From assembly GCF_000802185.1 (NCBI RefSeq), contig NZ_KN676118.1:1-45592 (forward strand): a stretch of 45,592 bases of DNA. Reading direction: 5' to 3'. The notes beneath the pieces are model-generated. The model was given only the letters and a program-made list of their open reading frames with translations, had not been told where the DNA came from and searched no databases. A program made the position numbers and the translations under genes. Origin of the DNA: Belnapia sp. F-4-1 (GTDB taxonomy: Bacteria; Pseudomonadota; Alphaproteobacteria; Acetobacterales; Acetobacteraceae). Of this stretch, positions 18,908 to 27,584 are shown piece after piece. Position 1 is the stretch's first letter. Each line of letters starts with the position of its first letter.

Positions 18908-19813
18908 CTACAGCTTGGCTATGGCAGGACGGGAGGGGTGGAGCGTCACGCCAGTCTCGCTCACCGTGACTCGTGCCTCCGGATAGGCGGCCAGCGACAG
19001 TTGCAGGCTCTCCAGGAACTGGGCCCGGAAGGCCCGCAGCCGTTTGAAGCCGGCTCCGAACTGGCTGTAGAGGGCGGACCAGCTGACATCCGTGTCGCGC
19101 TTCAGGGCGTGGAGCCGGTAGGCAAGCCAGATATAGACGTCGATCGACATCGATCGCGGGCCGATCGCCTTCAGCGCGCCTTCGCTGACCGGGACTGGGT
19201 GCTCGCGAAGCGCCTTGTAGAAAGCCTCATCAAGCCGGACCTTGTCCTGCCAGAGCGAAGGCTGGTCCGGCGAGGTGCTGATCCCCGTCATGGTGATTGC
19301 CCCCTCGACGAAGCCCCCGTTCCTGAGCACTTCCTGATCGCCGTTCATGCCGAAGAAGGTCAGGCGGCATACCGAGATCCGCTTGGCTTGTTCCTTCACG
19401 ATTCGGTAGCTGTTGCCGCCGATGGACAAGCCCATCCGGCCCAGCCAGACCTGCATGGAGCGACCGAGTTCGATCTCCCGGCTACCCGTTTTCACGGCTT
19501 CGCTTTGCAGGAACAGCAGTATGAAGCGGGCATAAGACCCGTAGGGCAGGCCGATCGTCTTGCCGAGCCGATCGGTGCCGGACTGTAGCACGAGGGTCAG
19601 GTTGTGCCCTTCGCGCCGCCAGACCATCTCCTGCTGCTCCTTATGGGGCAGGGAGGTCAGGGCGAAGCCGGAATAGGTGAAGCCGATGCTCTCGGTCTCT
19701 TCCGCGAGCACTTGGTAGGCGGCCTCGACCACCGCGCGCTCATGCGCGCTCGCCGCCTGCCGTCGGGCTTCGTCGATACCGTGTGTCAGGATCAGCTGGT
19801 GGATTTCAGCCAT
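18908..19813 (-). CDS. repA: Plasmid replication initiator RepA
   Basis: A 301-residue protein (ATG 19813; a GTG at 19819 is also in frame). It resembles the plasmid RepA family common in alphaproteobacteria (RepA_C-like), with blocks such as GLPYGSYARFILLFLQSEAV, LGRSMQVWLGRMGLSIGGNS and SIDVYIWLAYRLHAL followed by WSALYSQFGAGFKRLRAFRA. It would bind the adjacent iterons and load the host replication machinery. Upstream lie four iterons and a DnaA-box-like site. Family assignment is from remembered sequence pattern and from the iterons beside it. Confidence 0.88.
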   Translation of the reverse strand: MAEIHQLILTHGIDEARRQAASAHERAVVEAAYQVLAEETESIGFTYSGFALTSLPHKEQQEMVWRREGHNLTLVLQSGTDRLGKTIGLPYGSYARFILLFLQSEAVKTGSREIELGRSMQVWLGRMGLSIGGNSYRIVKEQAKRISVCRLTFFGMNGDQEVLRNGGFVEGAITMTGISTSPDQPSLWQDKVRLDEAFYKALREHPVPVSEGALKAIGPRSMSIDVYIWLAYRLHALKRDTDVSWSALYSQFGAGFKRLRAFRAQFLESLQLSLAAYPEARVTVSETGVTLHPSRPAIAKL

Positions 19814-19849
19814 GGCCACAACGTGCCGGGCCGGCGGCGCTGAAGCAAG

Positions 19850-19976
19850 TTGGACTCTGGTGGCGCGAGCTAATCGAGAACTATTAGAACTTAGCTATTA
19901 GTATGTGCCACCAGAGTCCAAGGGATAACAGGGGTTTGCGCCACCAGAGTCCAGTAACTCCGCCACCAGAGTCCAA
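19850..19976. repeat. Iteron array upstream of repA (origin of replication)
   Basis: Four copies of TTGGACTCTGGTGGC(GC): 19850-19866 on the minus orientation, then 19907-19921, 19938-19953 and 19961-19976 in the opposite orientation. Two of the last three are followed by AGGGATAAC. Between the first and second copies lies an AT-rich stretch with two CTATTAG words, a candidate melting region. Such iterons next to a rep gene define an iteron-type plasmid origin. Confidence 0.85.
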
Positions 19977-19992
19977 GGGATAACGGCCGACC

Positions 19993-20001
19993 TGTGGATA
20001 G
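19993..20001. promoter_or_regulatory. DnaA-box-like site
   Basis: TGTGGATAG matches the DnaA consensus TGTGGATAA at 8 of 9 positions and lies 17 bases beyond the last iteron. The position suits an iteron-type origin. Confidence 0.5.
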
Positions 20002-20105
20002 CCGCTCCCGGTCAGCCCGCGAATCGGACGGGGGCGGCAGTTTGCCCTCGCTCCCGGATTCGCTGCCGTGTCAGGCTTCGTCATGGCGACACCCACCCAG
20101 GCCTG

Positions 20106-20508
20106 CAGGACTCACCACCACTGGCTCTCTTCCGTGGCTTGTTGCTGGCGACCTGGTATGACCTGTCGGACGTGAAGCTGGTCGAGGCGTTGGACGACCG
20201 GACCAGCTTCCGCCGGTTCTGCGGCTTCGCCGCCCACGAGCCGACACCCGAGCGCACCACCTTCGTCCGGTTCCGCCGGGAGTTGGTGCGGCGCGGCCTC
20301 GGCTACTGGCTGTTCGAGGCGGTGACCCGCCAGCTCGAAGCCAAAAGCGTCATGGTGCGCACCGGCACGCTGGTGGACGCGACGCTGATCCCTTCGGCCA
20401 GCATCCAGAAGGACGACGGTTCGACGCATGCGTCGAACCGCTGGGCCGGGCATCGCCGCCGCAAGCCCGTGCACGGCTACAAGGCGCATGTGGCGACCGA
20501 TTATAGCC
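20106..20508 (+). pseudogene. IS5-family transposase fragment
   Basis: The open frame encodes GLLLATWYDLSDVKLVEALD, then RFCGFAAHEPTPERTTFVRF, TLVDATLIPSASIQK and VHGYKAHVATD. These are the central blocks of IS5-subgroup transposases, with the first catalytic Asp in VDATLI. The N-terminus and everything after HVATD are missing, and the frame runs into unrelated sequence. It is a truncated remnant. Confidence 0.8.
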
Positions 20509-20602
20509 CATGGCGTGCGCACGCCTCGCGGCGAGCGGTGGAGGCCATGGCAGGTCCGGCGCGTGCTCAACCACGCACATGGATAGCCGGGAACTAAAAT
20601 CT

Positions 20603-20944
20603 CTACTTCAGATGCTGGGCAAGGTGCTTGTTCATCTCGAACATGGTCACCTTGTCCTTGCCGAACACCTTGCGCAGCTTGTCGTCGGCGAGGATCTCGC
20701 GCCCATCCTTCGGATTCTGCAGCTTGTTTGCCTTGATGTAGGCCCAGACTTTGCTGACCGCTTCGCCACGGGCGAGTTCTCCTTCGCCGACCACAGCTGC
20801 CAGTTCCTCCGATGGCTTGAGCGGCTGCTGCAGGGCATTGGGCTTATTGCCCTTGGCGGGCTTAGCAATCTTGGCTGCTTTCACCGGCTCGGCATCCTTG
20901 GATGCCTGAGTTTTCGGCTTGTTCGAAGTCGTCTTGCTAGACAT
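20603..20944 (-). CDS. SWIB/MDM2-domain protein
   Basis: A 113-residue basic protein. Residues 1-35 are a Lys/Ala-rich tail (MSSKTTSNKPKTQASKDAEP). From about residue 36 to the end is a SWIB domain (NALQQPLKPSEELAAVVGEG, then KVWAYIKANKLQNPKDGREI and KVTMFEMNKHLAQHL). Stand-alone SWIB proteins are common in alphaproteobacteria and chlamydiae and are thought to be DNA-associated, but their bacterial role is not established. It is divergent from the DUF6880-like gene. Confidence 0.92.
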   Translation of the reverse strand: MSSKTTSNKPKTQASKDAEPVKAAKIAKPAKGNKPNALQQPLKPSEELAAVVGEGELARGEAVSKVWAYIKANKLQNPKDGREILADDKLRKVFGKDKVTMFEMNKHLAQHLK

Positions 20945-21047
20945 TGCCGCGCTCCTGATCAGTTTGTTCTTGGTATCTCAAAGAAGGCCACAGGTTCGGT
21001 GCGAAATGGCCGCTATGTCGACCGGTTCCAGCGACTTCGCGCTCGCC

Positions 21048-21155
21048 GATGAATGCCACGACCTTCAGCTCATCCAAGACTACCATGGCCACCGGGACCC
21101 CCGATATACCGTGCATTGCACCCGCACAACCGGGCAGCGCTTCGAAGGACGGTGG
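21048..21155 (+). pseudogene. C-terminal remnant of a tyrosine recombinase
   Basis: In the same frame as the following gene, 36 codons read DECHDLQLIQDYHGHRDPRY and then TVHCTRTTGQRFEGRW. This matches the end of FimB/XerD-like integrases (xxIQDYLGHRxxxHTVxYTRTxxxRFExLW). The active-site His is kept (GHRD), but the nucleophile Tyr position is Cys (VHCTR). No other part of the recombinase is present. Confidence 0.7.
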
Positions 21156-21167
21156 GACGCTGAGGAC

Positions 21168-22610
21168 ATGGCTTCGAAGAAGACCGTTAACCTGGAAAAC
21201 TTGATGGCACTCGGCCCGGAGCGCCTAGCCGCGATCCTGGTCGAGCTCGCGGACGGTGATGCCAAGGTCAAACGGCGGCTGCGGCTGGAGCTGGCCGCGC
21301 AGACCGGCGGCGACACCATCGCCGCCGAGATCAGCAAGCGTCTCACTGCGCTGAGATCTGCGCGGTCCTTCATCGACTGGCAGAAGCGCCGCGACTTCGT
21401 GAGGGACCTCGACTTGCAGCGGGCGATGATCGTGGATCGGGTTGCCCAGACCCGTGCGGATTTGGCCCTCGACCTGATGTGGCGGTTCATGGATCTTGCC
21501 GAGCCGGTGCTCAACCGCGTCGACGACAGCAACGGCTCGGTCGGGAGCGTCTTCCGGGCGGCATGCGACGATCTCGGGACGATAGCGGCTAGGGCGAAGC
21601 CCGATCCGGTGAACCTGGCGGATCGGGTGCTCGCCGCCGTGCAGGCCAGTGACTACGGCGTCTTCGACGGCTTGGTGGCGGTCATGCTGCCAGCCCTCGG
21701 TGAGGCGGGTGCGGCACACCTGAAGGAGCGGTTGAGGAAGGTGCTGGCGGACCGATCCGAGAAGCCGGGCGAACGGGACTACTGCGCGCTCGTGGTGCGC
21801 TCCGCCCTGCAGGCCCTGGCGGATGGCCAGTCGGATGTCGACGCTTACATCGCGCTGGTGCCTCCAGAGGAACGGCGCATGCCCCACCAAGGCGCAGAGA
21901 TCGGCCGCCGCCTTCTCACCGCCGGTCGGGCGGCCGACGCGATTGCGGCGCTGGAGCGGGCAAGGCCGAAGCGGAGCACCGCCAAGGCCGCGCGTGACGA
22001 CGACTTCCATCTCATCGGGCTTGCCGCGGACGACGCTTGGGAAGCGACCTACATCGAGGCGCTCGAGGCAACAGGCAGGCAGGACGAAGCCCAGCGGTTG
22101 CGTTGGACGGCGTTCGAGGAGCGACTCTCGGCCGACCGACTGCGTGCCTACCTGAAGAGGCTACCGGATTTCGAGGACGTCGAGGCCGAGGAGCGGGCCA
22201 TGAGGCACGCCCTCGGCTTCCGGAGCTTCTCCACCGCGCTCGACTTCTTCACGGGATGGCCGGATCAGGCCCGGGCAGCCCAGCTCGTGCTCGCGCGGGC
22301 CTCAGAGATCGACGGGAACCTGTATCACCTGCTCGATCCGACGGCGCGGCTGATCGAAGGCAAGCACCCGCTGGCCGCGACCCTGCTCCGGCGCGCGATG
22401 ATCGAGGACACGCTCGATGGTGCGAAGTCCACCCGCTACAAGCACGCCGCCCGGCACCTCCTTGAATGCCGGTCACTCGTGGCGGGTATCCAGGACTTCG
22501 GGACATTCGAGACGCATGAGGCATTTGTCGGCCGCCTACGAGCCAGGCACGGTCGAAAGACCGGCTTCTGGAACCAGGTGAGCGAGGCGTCCAAAGGTCG
22601 AGGCCGGTAA
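21168..22610 (+). CDS. DUF6880-like protein of unknown function
   Basis: A 480-residue, mostly alpha-helical protein. ATG 21168 (MASKKTVNLENLMALGPERL) follows a GAGG but the open frame continues upstream into an integrase remnant, which is probably chance. The opening (NLxxLGxxRLAxILxELAxGDAKVKRRLRLELA) and repeated helical pairs in the middle (GRRLLTAGRAADAIAALERA, GRQDEAQRLRW) suggest a TPR-like solenoid and resemble proteins annotated as DUF6880. No catalytic motif is visible. Confidence 0.8.
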   Translation: MASKKTVNLENLMALGPERLAAILVELADGDAKVKRRLRLELAAQTGGDTIAAEISKRLTALRSARSFIDWQKRRDFVRDLDLQRAMIVDRVAQTRADLALDLMWRFMDLAEPVLNRVDDSNGSVGSVFRAACDDLGTIAARAKPDPVNLADRVLAAVQASDYGVFDGLVAVMLPALGEAGAAHLKERLRKVLADRSEKPGERDYCALVVRSALQALADGQSDVDAYIALVPPEERRMPHQGAEIGRRLLTAGRAADAIAALERARPKRSTAKAARDDDFHLIGLAADDAWEATYIEALEATGRQDEAQRLRWTAFEERLSADRLRAYLKRLPDFEDVEAEERAMRHALGFRSFSTALDFFTGWPDQARAAQLVLARASEIDGNLYHLLDPTARLIEGKHPLAATLLRRAMIEDTLDGAKSTRYKHAARHLLECRSLVAGIQDFGTFETHEAFVGRLRARHGRKTGFWNQVSEASKGRGR

Positions 22611-22682
22611 TCTTGCTTGGTCTCTCGCCGATGGCCAGTTCGCGACCTTCGTAGTCAAAGGGCCAAGTGGGCGTAGATTCAG

Positions 22683-23623
22683 TTACACCTTGATCTGCTC
22701 AACCTCGTCGAGGCTGACGTCTTCGCGCCGGCGGCCGTAGAGCTGGGTGGTGCGGGTGCTGGCGTGGTTGGCCATGGCGGCGGCGTTCTCCAGTGTGCCG
22801 CCGTTCCTGAGGTAGGCGGTGATCCCGGTCGCCCGGAAGGTGTGGTTGCCGATCCTGGCGCCGATGCCGGTCACCACGGCGCGGCGTTGAACCATGGCGT
22901 AGACATTGGCCTGGGGCAGCGCCGTGCGCGTCAGCCGCCCCGTGCCGCGGCCGACGGTGCGAAAGAGCGGCCCCTTCGGGTCGGCGCCGATGCCGGTGCC
23001 GTCGAGATAGGCGTGTAGATACGCCTCGAGCGTGTGGTGGCACGGCATCTCCTGCCGCTTGCCGCCCTTCTCGCGCAGCCTCACCCAAAGCCGGCAGTTC
23101 TAGGTGAAGACGTCCTCCACCCGCATCGCGGTCGCCGCGCCGCGCCGCGCCGCGCAAAGGTGTAGAGTATGAACGCGATCAGCGCCCGGTCGCGTAGGCC
23201 GGCGGGCGTCGAGATGTCGATGCTGTCGAGCAGCTGACGCACCTCGGCGGCATCGAGCACCGGCGTCTTGCTTTTGAGGGCGCTGTGCCGCGGCTCGTGC
23301 ACCGAGGCCGCCGGGTTGGTTGGCAGCACCTGGCCGGTCACCAGCCAGTCGAACAGATGGCGCAGCGCGGTCAGGCGCTGCTTGGCGGTCGGGGCGGAAT
23401 GCTCGCGGGTCTGCAGCTCGATCCAGGCGGCGACGTGCAGCCCCTGCACCGCGGCGAGGCTGCAGATGCCGGCCTCGGCCTCGCCCCAGGCGAGGAAGGC
23501 GCCGACGGCTTGGCTATTGGCCCGGCGGGTGTGCGGGTTGCGGATGACGGCGGCGAAGAACTCAAGAGCGCATACCCGCATGCTCGCCAGCGGCGGTGAC
23601 GATGACGGGTAAGGCTGAAGCAA
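22683..23623 (-). pseudogene. Tyrosine recombinase broken by a frameshift and a stop
   Basis: The N-terminal part (from 23623) contains a SAM-like core-binding domain and the first catalytic Arg region (LRDRALIAFILYTFARRGAA). In a GCGCGCC-rich tract near 23150 the frame changes. The homologous reading continues as MRVEDVFT, then a TAG stop (expected Gln or similar), then CRLWVRLREKGGKR. The C-terminal part (from 23084) has HTFRATGITAYL and MANHASTRTTQLYGRRR, supplying the HxxR, H and Tyr nucleophile. One indel in a slippery tract plus one nonsense codon have inactivated it. Confidence 0.85.
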
Positions 23624-23641
23624 TGAGCGGGGCGAGCTGGT

Positions 23642-24160
23642 TCACGGAACGCTGCCGTGGCGCAGGTGCTCGGTGAGGAGGGCATCCAGCAGGGCAGGCG
23701 GGCAGTGGAAGTTCGTCGCCCGCAGTGCGGCGAAGGCTGCGGCCAAGTCGATGAGGTTCTCCCGGGCAGCCCGCAACAGCACGCCGATGGTGCCGGTCAC
23801 CTGAAAGCCTTCCGCTCGCGCCGCCTGCACAGCCGCGCGGTCGTCGATCAGGAGCAGCACCGGGGTGCCGGCCGCGCGGGCGTCGCGTGCCAGCGCCATG
23901 GCGGCGCGCTCGCCGTCGCCGAGGTCAGGATGCGGCAGCGACGCGATCGGTGCGGTCGGCCTCGGCAGCAGCCAGGAGGCGTGGGCTGCGGCCCATGTGC
24001 GCACCGGTGCTGGGGTACGCGGCCGTCCCAGCTCGGCAAGCACGGCGTCGGGGACGACCACCGTGCCGAACAGGACCGGCAGCAGGTCCACGGCCCCGAT
24101 GAGAACGAGGTAGTGCGGCGGGCCCGTATCGGCGATGACGACGGTACCGCGCTCGCTCAC
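23642..24160 (-). CDS. PIN-domain toxin (DUF3368-like)
   Basis: A 172-residue protein with a GTG start at 24160 (SERGTVVIADTGPPHYLVLI). PIN-domain acids are visible in IADTGP, GDGERAAMALA and LLIDDRAAVQAA, the metal-binding site of PIN ribonucleases. VPDAVLAEL and VTGTIGVLLRAARENLID are typical DUF3368 blocks. It lies 30 bases after a UPF0175-like antitoxin, forming a type II toxin-antitoxin pair. Target RNA is unknown. Confidence 0.85.
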   Translation of the reverse strand: MSERGTVVIADTGPPHYLVLIGAVDLLPVLFGTVVVPDAVLAELGRPRTPAPVRTWAAAHASWLLPRPTAPIASLPHPDLGDGERAAMALARDARAAGTPVLLLIDDRAAVQAARAEGFQVTGTIGVLLRAARENLIDLAAAFAALRATNFHCPPALLDALLTEHLRHGSVP

Positions 24161-24190
24161 GCGTTGGTCTTCTGTGGTGGCGTCGGTCGG

Positions 24191-24469
24191 TCAGAAGCCG
24201 GCGCGGCGAAGATCCTCCAGGTCGCGCCGCATGTCCGTCAGGGTCACATGCTCCCAGGCTTCGTGCGCCTTGAGGAAGCCGTCCACCTCGTCAAGAACCT
24301 CGAAGCCGAGGGTCCGGCGGACCTCGGCCTTCGTCATGCGGCCGGCGCGGAATTCCTCCAGGACCACGGCTTCGAGGACCCGGCGCTCGACGCTGGTGCC
24401 GGCGGCGGCGAGGTGGTCGGCAAGTTCGGCTGGGATGTGCACGGCCACGGTGCGGGCGTCGTCGGGCAT
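24191..24469 (-). CDS. UPF0175-like antitoxin
   Basis: A 92-residue protein with ATG 24469 just after a GGAGG site. An RHH-like start (MPDDARTVAVHIPAELADHL) is followed by EFRAGRMTKAEVRRTLGFEV and a C-terminal toxin-binding helix (DMRRDLEDLRRAGF). This layout is that of UPF0175 antitoxins paired with DUF3368 PIN toxins. The promoter region holds a TGATAA-N6-TTATCA palindrome that it could bind. Confidence 0.82.
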   Translation of the reverse strand: MPDDARTVAVHIPAELADHLAAAGTSVERRVLEAVVLEEFRAGRMTKAEVRRTLGFEVLDEVDGFLKAHEAWEHVTLTDMRRDLEDLRRAGF

Positions 24470-24528
24470 AGAGGCCTCCAGATCGGACCCTAGCCGAGAC
24501 GCGGGCGCCGGGGCAAGCCAGCTACGAA

Positions 24529-24546
24529 TGATAAGGGACATTATCA
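24529..24546. promoter_or_regulatory. Palindrome in the toxin-antitoxin promoter
   Basis: TGATAA-GGGACA-TTATCA is a perfect 6-6-6 inverted repeat, 60 bases upstream of the antitoxin ATG in an AT-rich patch. It suits an autoregulatory operator of the antitoxin; this is inferred. Confidence 0.5.
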
Positions 24547-24652
24547 GATATCATGCTCGGTCAAGTGCGGGGCAGGGGTTTGGCTAACTGTTCGGCCGAC
24601 AACTACTCAATAGGGTGGTGCGGCCGCTATCCAGATTTGTTAATGCATGACC

Positions 24653-25441
24653 TCATATTGTGGGTGCCGTAAACTCGATCTCAACGCATCCGAAATTTCC
24701 AAAATCGGCAATCGCGGTGACGCCTGGTGCCACCACGTCCAGACCTGTACACGTACCTGTTGCGACGATTTCACCTGCCTTTAAGCCGCGTTCAGTGTCA
24801 GAAAGCGATCCGGCTAGCCAGGAAAGAGCATAAAGGGGATTACCCAATACGCGTTCACCAGTTCCGGTCCCTTGCGAAACTCCATCAATGGTCATTGTCA
24901 CAGCATGCTGTCGCAAATCTTGATCTTGCCATGAGTGCCAGCGGCCAACCACCAACGCAATGTTAGCGCTGCCGTCGGCGGTTGTAAGAAAGCGGCCCTG
25001 CCCCCGAAGACCGCCAGCGAACCGCGAACCTACAACTTCGATTGAGCCGGCCACGCATTCAATCGCTAATGAGATTTCCTCTAATGCATAAGGGGCCGCT
25101 CGCGGCAGTAGGTTCTTGCCAAGCCGAAATGCAAACTCCGCCTCGACTGCTGGACAATGATCCGAGACAACACAGACCTGAGTGGGACTTTCGTACAGGA
25201 ATGAGCGTAACAGGCTCCCCGCTCCTGGTTCACTGGTGCCTAGGATGGCTTGCGCTTCCTTGCTCGTGGAGCCGATCTTGTATCCGCAATGCTGTGAGCC
25301 ACTAAGCGCGACAATTTCGCATTGCACGGCATATGCTTCCTCTTTGGAGGTTGGCAGCCGGTACTCTGACGGATTGATCGTGCGGCCTTTGCACCTAGCA
25401 TCCCATAGATGTTGCGCAAGCACTTGTAGATCTCTGTCCAT
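24653..25441 (-). CDS. 2-keto-4-pentenoate hydratase-like protein
   Basis: A 262-residue member of the MhpD / fumarylacetoacetate hydrolase superfamily. YAVQCEIVALSGSQHCGYKI, then AVEAEFAFRLGKNL (metal-binding Glu pair), AIECVAGSIEVVGSRF and a C-terminal GEIVATGTCTG turn are family features. Such enzymes hydrate 2-hydroxypentadienoates or decarboxylate 4-oxalocrotonate in aromatic degradation. No other pathway gene is next to it except the MFS transporter 220 bases upstream on the same strand. The pair is AT-richer than its surroundings. Confidence 0.85.
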   Translation of the reverse strand: MDRDLQVLAQHLWDARCKGRTINPSEYRLPTSKEEAYAVQCEIVALSGSQHCGYKIGSTSKEAQAILGTSEPGAGSLLRSFLYESPTQVCVVSDHCPAVEAEFAFRLGKNLLPRAAPYALEEISLAIECVAGSIEVVGSRFAGGLRGQGRFLTTADGSANIALVVGRWHSWQDQDLRQHAVTMTIDGVSQGTGTGERVLGNPLYALSWLAGSLSDTERGLKAGEIVATGTCTGLDVVAPGVTAIADFGNFGCVEIEFTAPTI

Positions 25442-25664
25442 ATCATGCCCCCATTATCCAGCGTATTGGTCTTGGTGGTCGCACATGCTGAAGACATTGT
25501 TCACAGATAAGCACTAGGTAATAGAGCAATACTGAAACAGGATGATTTTTGAAAAGCCGAAAATTTCACGCCCTACTGAGCAGTAGCTTCGCTTCTAGTC
25601 GGGCGCTGATCTCCGGATTGAGATAGCTCGTGCGTGCAACCAGCTTTGTGTCTGACATTTGGAT

Positions 25665-26870
25665 CTATGCTTCGCGCAAACGGGGCAGAAACCAAGCGAG
25701 CAGACCAATGGCAGGTAGGAATGAGCAGATGCGATACACGGTCTCAATATCATACTGATCGGCAAGTCCGCCAAGTAGGGCAGCCGCTATCCCGCCTAAC
25801 CCGAACGTGAGGCCGTAAAAGAATCCTCCGACTAAGCCAATTCGTCCAGGCATTAGCTCCATGGCATAGATTAGAATGGCCGCGAAGGAACTGGACATAA
25901 TCAGATTGATGATGATTGTCAGTACACCCGTCCAAAACAGGTTTGCATAGGGCAGAAGCAGTGTGAACGGCAGCGCGCCGAGGATCGAAAACCACAGGAT
26001 ACGGTTGCGCCCAATACGATCGCCCAAAATACCACCGCCTAGCGCTCCTACGGCTGACGACACCAGGAACAAGAACAGCATCAACTGCGACGTTTGAACA
26101 GAAACATCGAATTTTCCGATAAGGAAGAAAGTGTAGAATGATGTGAAACTCTGCGAATAAGCATTTTTCGAGAAGAGAAGAACGATAAGAATAATGAATG
26201 GAATAACCACGTTTACTGTCGGACGTGGCACGCTCGCCGAAGTCGGCTTACTCGCGGTGTCGGTAAGCTTTTTCCGTAGCGGGGTAATATTGGCATGCTG
26301 CCCCGCGATCCACATCATCAGCGCCATCGCCAGTAGAGCAGCGATCGAAAACCAACCAAGGCTTCCTTGTCCCAAAGGAACGATGATAAAGGCAGCAAGC
26401 AATGGTCCAAGTGCACCCCCGGTCTGACCGCCGACCTGGAAGATGCCTTGGGCCAAGCCTTGCCGCCCGCCTGACGCATTGCGCGCCATACGTGTCGCCT
26501 CGGGATGGAAGATCGAGGAGCCAAGGCCGACACAGGCAGCGGCAATCAGAAGCAACCCATAGCTGCTGGCATAAGCCAGCCCGATAAGGCCAATGAGGCT
26601 GCACCCCATTCCAACAATCATAGAGTAGGGCATTGGATGCTTGTCAGTATAGAAGCCGACAGCAGGTTGCAGGAGCGAAGCGGAAATTTGGAAAGCGAGG
26701 GTGATAAAGCCGATCTGACCATAATCAAGTTGATAGGTCGCCTTGATGATTGGGTAGATTGCTGGAATCAATGACTGGATCATGTCATTCAGCAGATGCG
26801 TGACGCTGAGTGCAACGAGGACAGACATTGCAGCCTGTTTGGGAACAGCTATCGAGCCAGCATCACTCAT
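25665..26870 (-). CDS. MFS transporter, fosmidomycin-resistance (Fsr) type
   Basis: A 401-residue membrane protein with twelve predicted helices. ATG 26870 follows AAAGGAT; an in-frame GTG lies one codon earlier. The Fsr-family pattern is visible in SVTHLLNDMIQSLIPAIYPI, PAVGFYTDKHPMPYSM, GSSIFHPEATRMAR and GQTGGALGPLLAAF. Members export small molecules, including fosmidomycin. Because it lies beside a hydratase of aromatic or keto-acid metabolism, it may instead move a related acid. The substrate is unknown. Confidence 0.88.
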   Translation of the reverse strand: MSDAGSIAVPKQAAMSVLVALSVTHLLNDMIQSLIPAIYPIIKATYQLDYGQIGFITLAFQISASLLQPAVGFYTDKHPMPYSMIVGMGCSLIGLIGLAYASSYGLLLIAAACVGLGSSIFHPEATRMARNASGGRQGLAQGIFQVGGQTGGALGPLLAAFIIVPLGQGSLGWFSIAALLAMALMMWIAGQHANITPLRKKLTDTASKPTSASVPRPTVNVVIPFIILIVLLFSKNAYSQSFTSFYTFFLIGKFDVSVQTSQLMLFLFLVSSAVGALGGGILGDRIGRNRILWFSILGALPFTLLLPYANLFWTGVLTIIINLIMSSSFAAILIYAMELMPGRIGLVGGFFYGLTFGLGGIAAALLGGLADQYDIETVYRICSFLPAIGLLAWFLPRLREA

Positions 26871-27584
26871 CACGTAGATCCTTTATCGATGACCCAAAGC
26901 GCTCTCTGCAGCTTCGGCAATGTCGAGCCGATATCGGCTGCGCCCAAAGCCGCTTCATGAACGTTTTTCGTCTAATGGTTGTATTTCATTGCGACAATGC
27001 TGCAAACGCGGCGTGCTGTGGTGAGCTTCTCAGTAGGGTCTATGCGTCGATGCGCCATTCGTAGAGGTCTCGGCATCAGGAAGTTGCGAGTCGCTTGCAG
27101 TCAGGCGTGACGGCTAGCCTCGGTGGGGTATGGTCAGTCGACTAACTGTAAGGCATGGCCGTGAGGGACAGGTCACAGCGGGGCATACCGTTCGATGATG
27201 GTTTTCGCGCCAAGCCCTTTATCAGGACGCGGCAACAACCTGTTCCGCCTCGTCTGTGGTGTTGGGAAATTTGCACTGAAGGCGACAGACTGCCGCACCA
27301 ATCTTCTGCATGCGTTTACCGTTCCGCCTACGATGCATGGGAAGCCGGCCGGGTCGCGCTTGACGATGTTCTCCGGAGAATAGCCTATTACCGCAAAGCA
27401 AGAGCTTCTACTGAACCGTTAAATGTTCGTTATAATATAAATTATCGTGTGTAGTACTGAATGTTGGTTTTGGGCGTTGGAGGCGAGGAGTTCTGTTTCT
27501 GCAAATAGCAATGGTAACCCCTTCGCTCACGCCGGACATCGAAAGCTGCACAACCCGACATGAATTGTGCAGCATTCACTGCTC
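26871..27584. other. Intergenic region, no supported gene, with a 9-bp inverted repeat
   Basis: About 710 bases between the MFS gene and the recombinase pair. Short ORFs at 27155-27454 and 27195-27383 have no recognisable family. GCTGCACAA (27545-27553) and TTGTGCAGC (27565-27573) form a perfect inverted repeat immediately past the recombinase stop codon. Confidence 0.45.
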
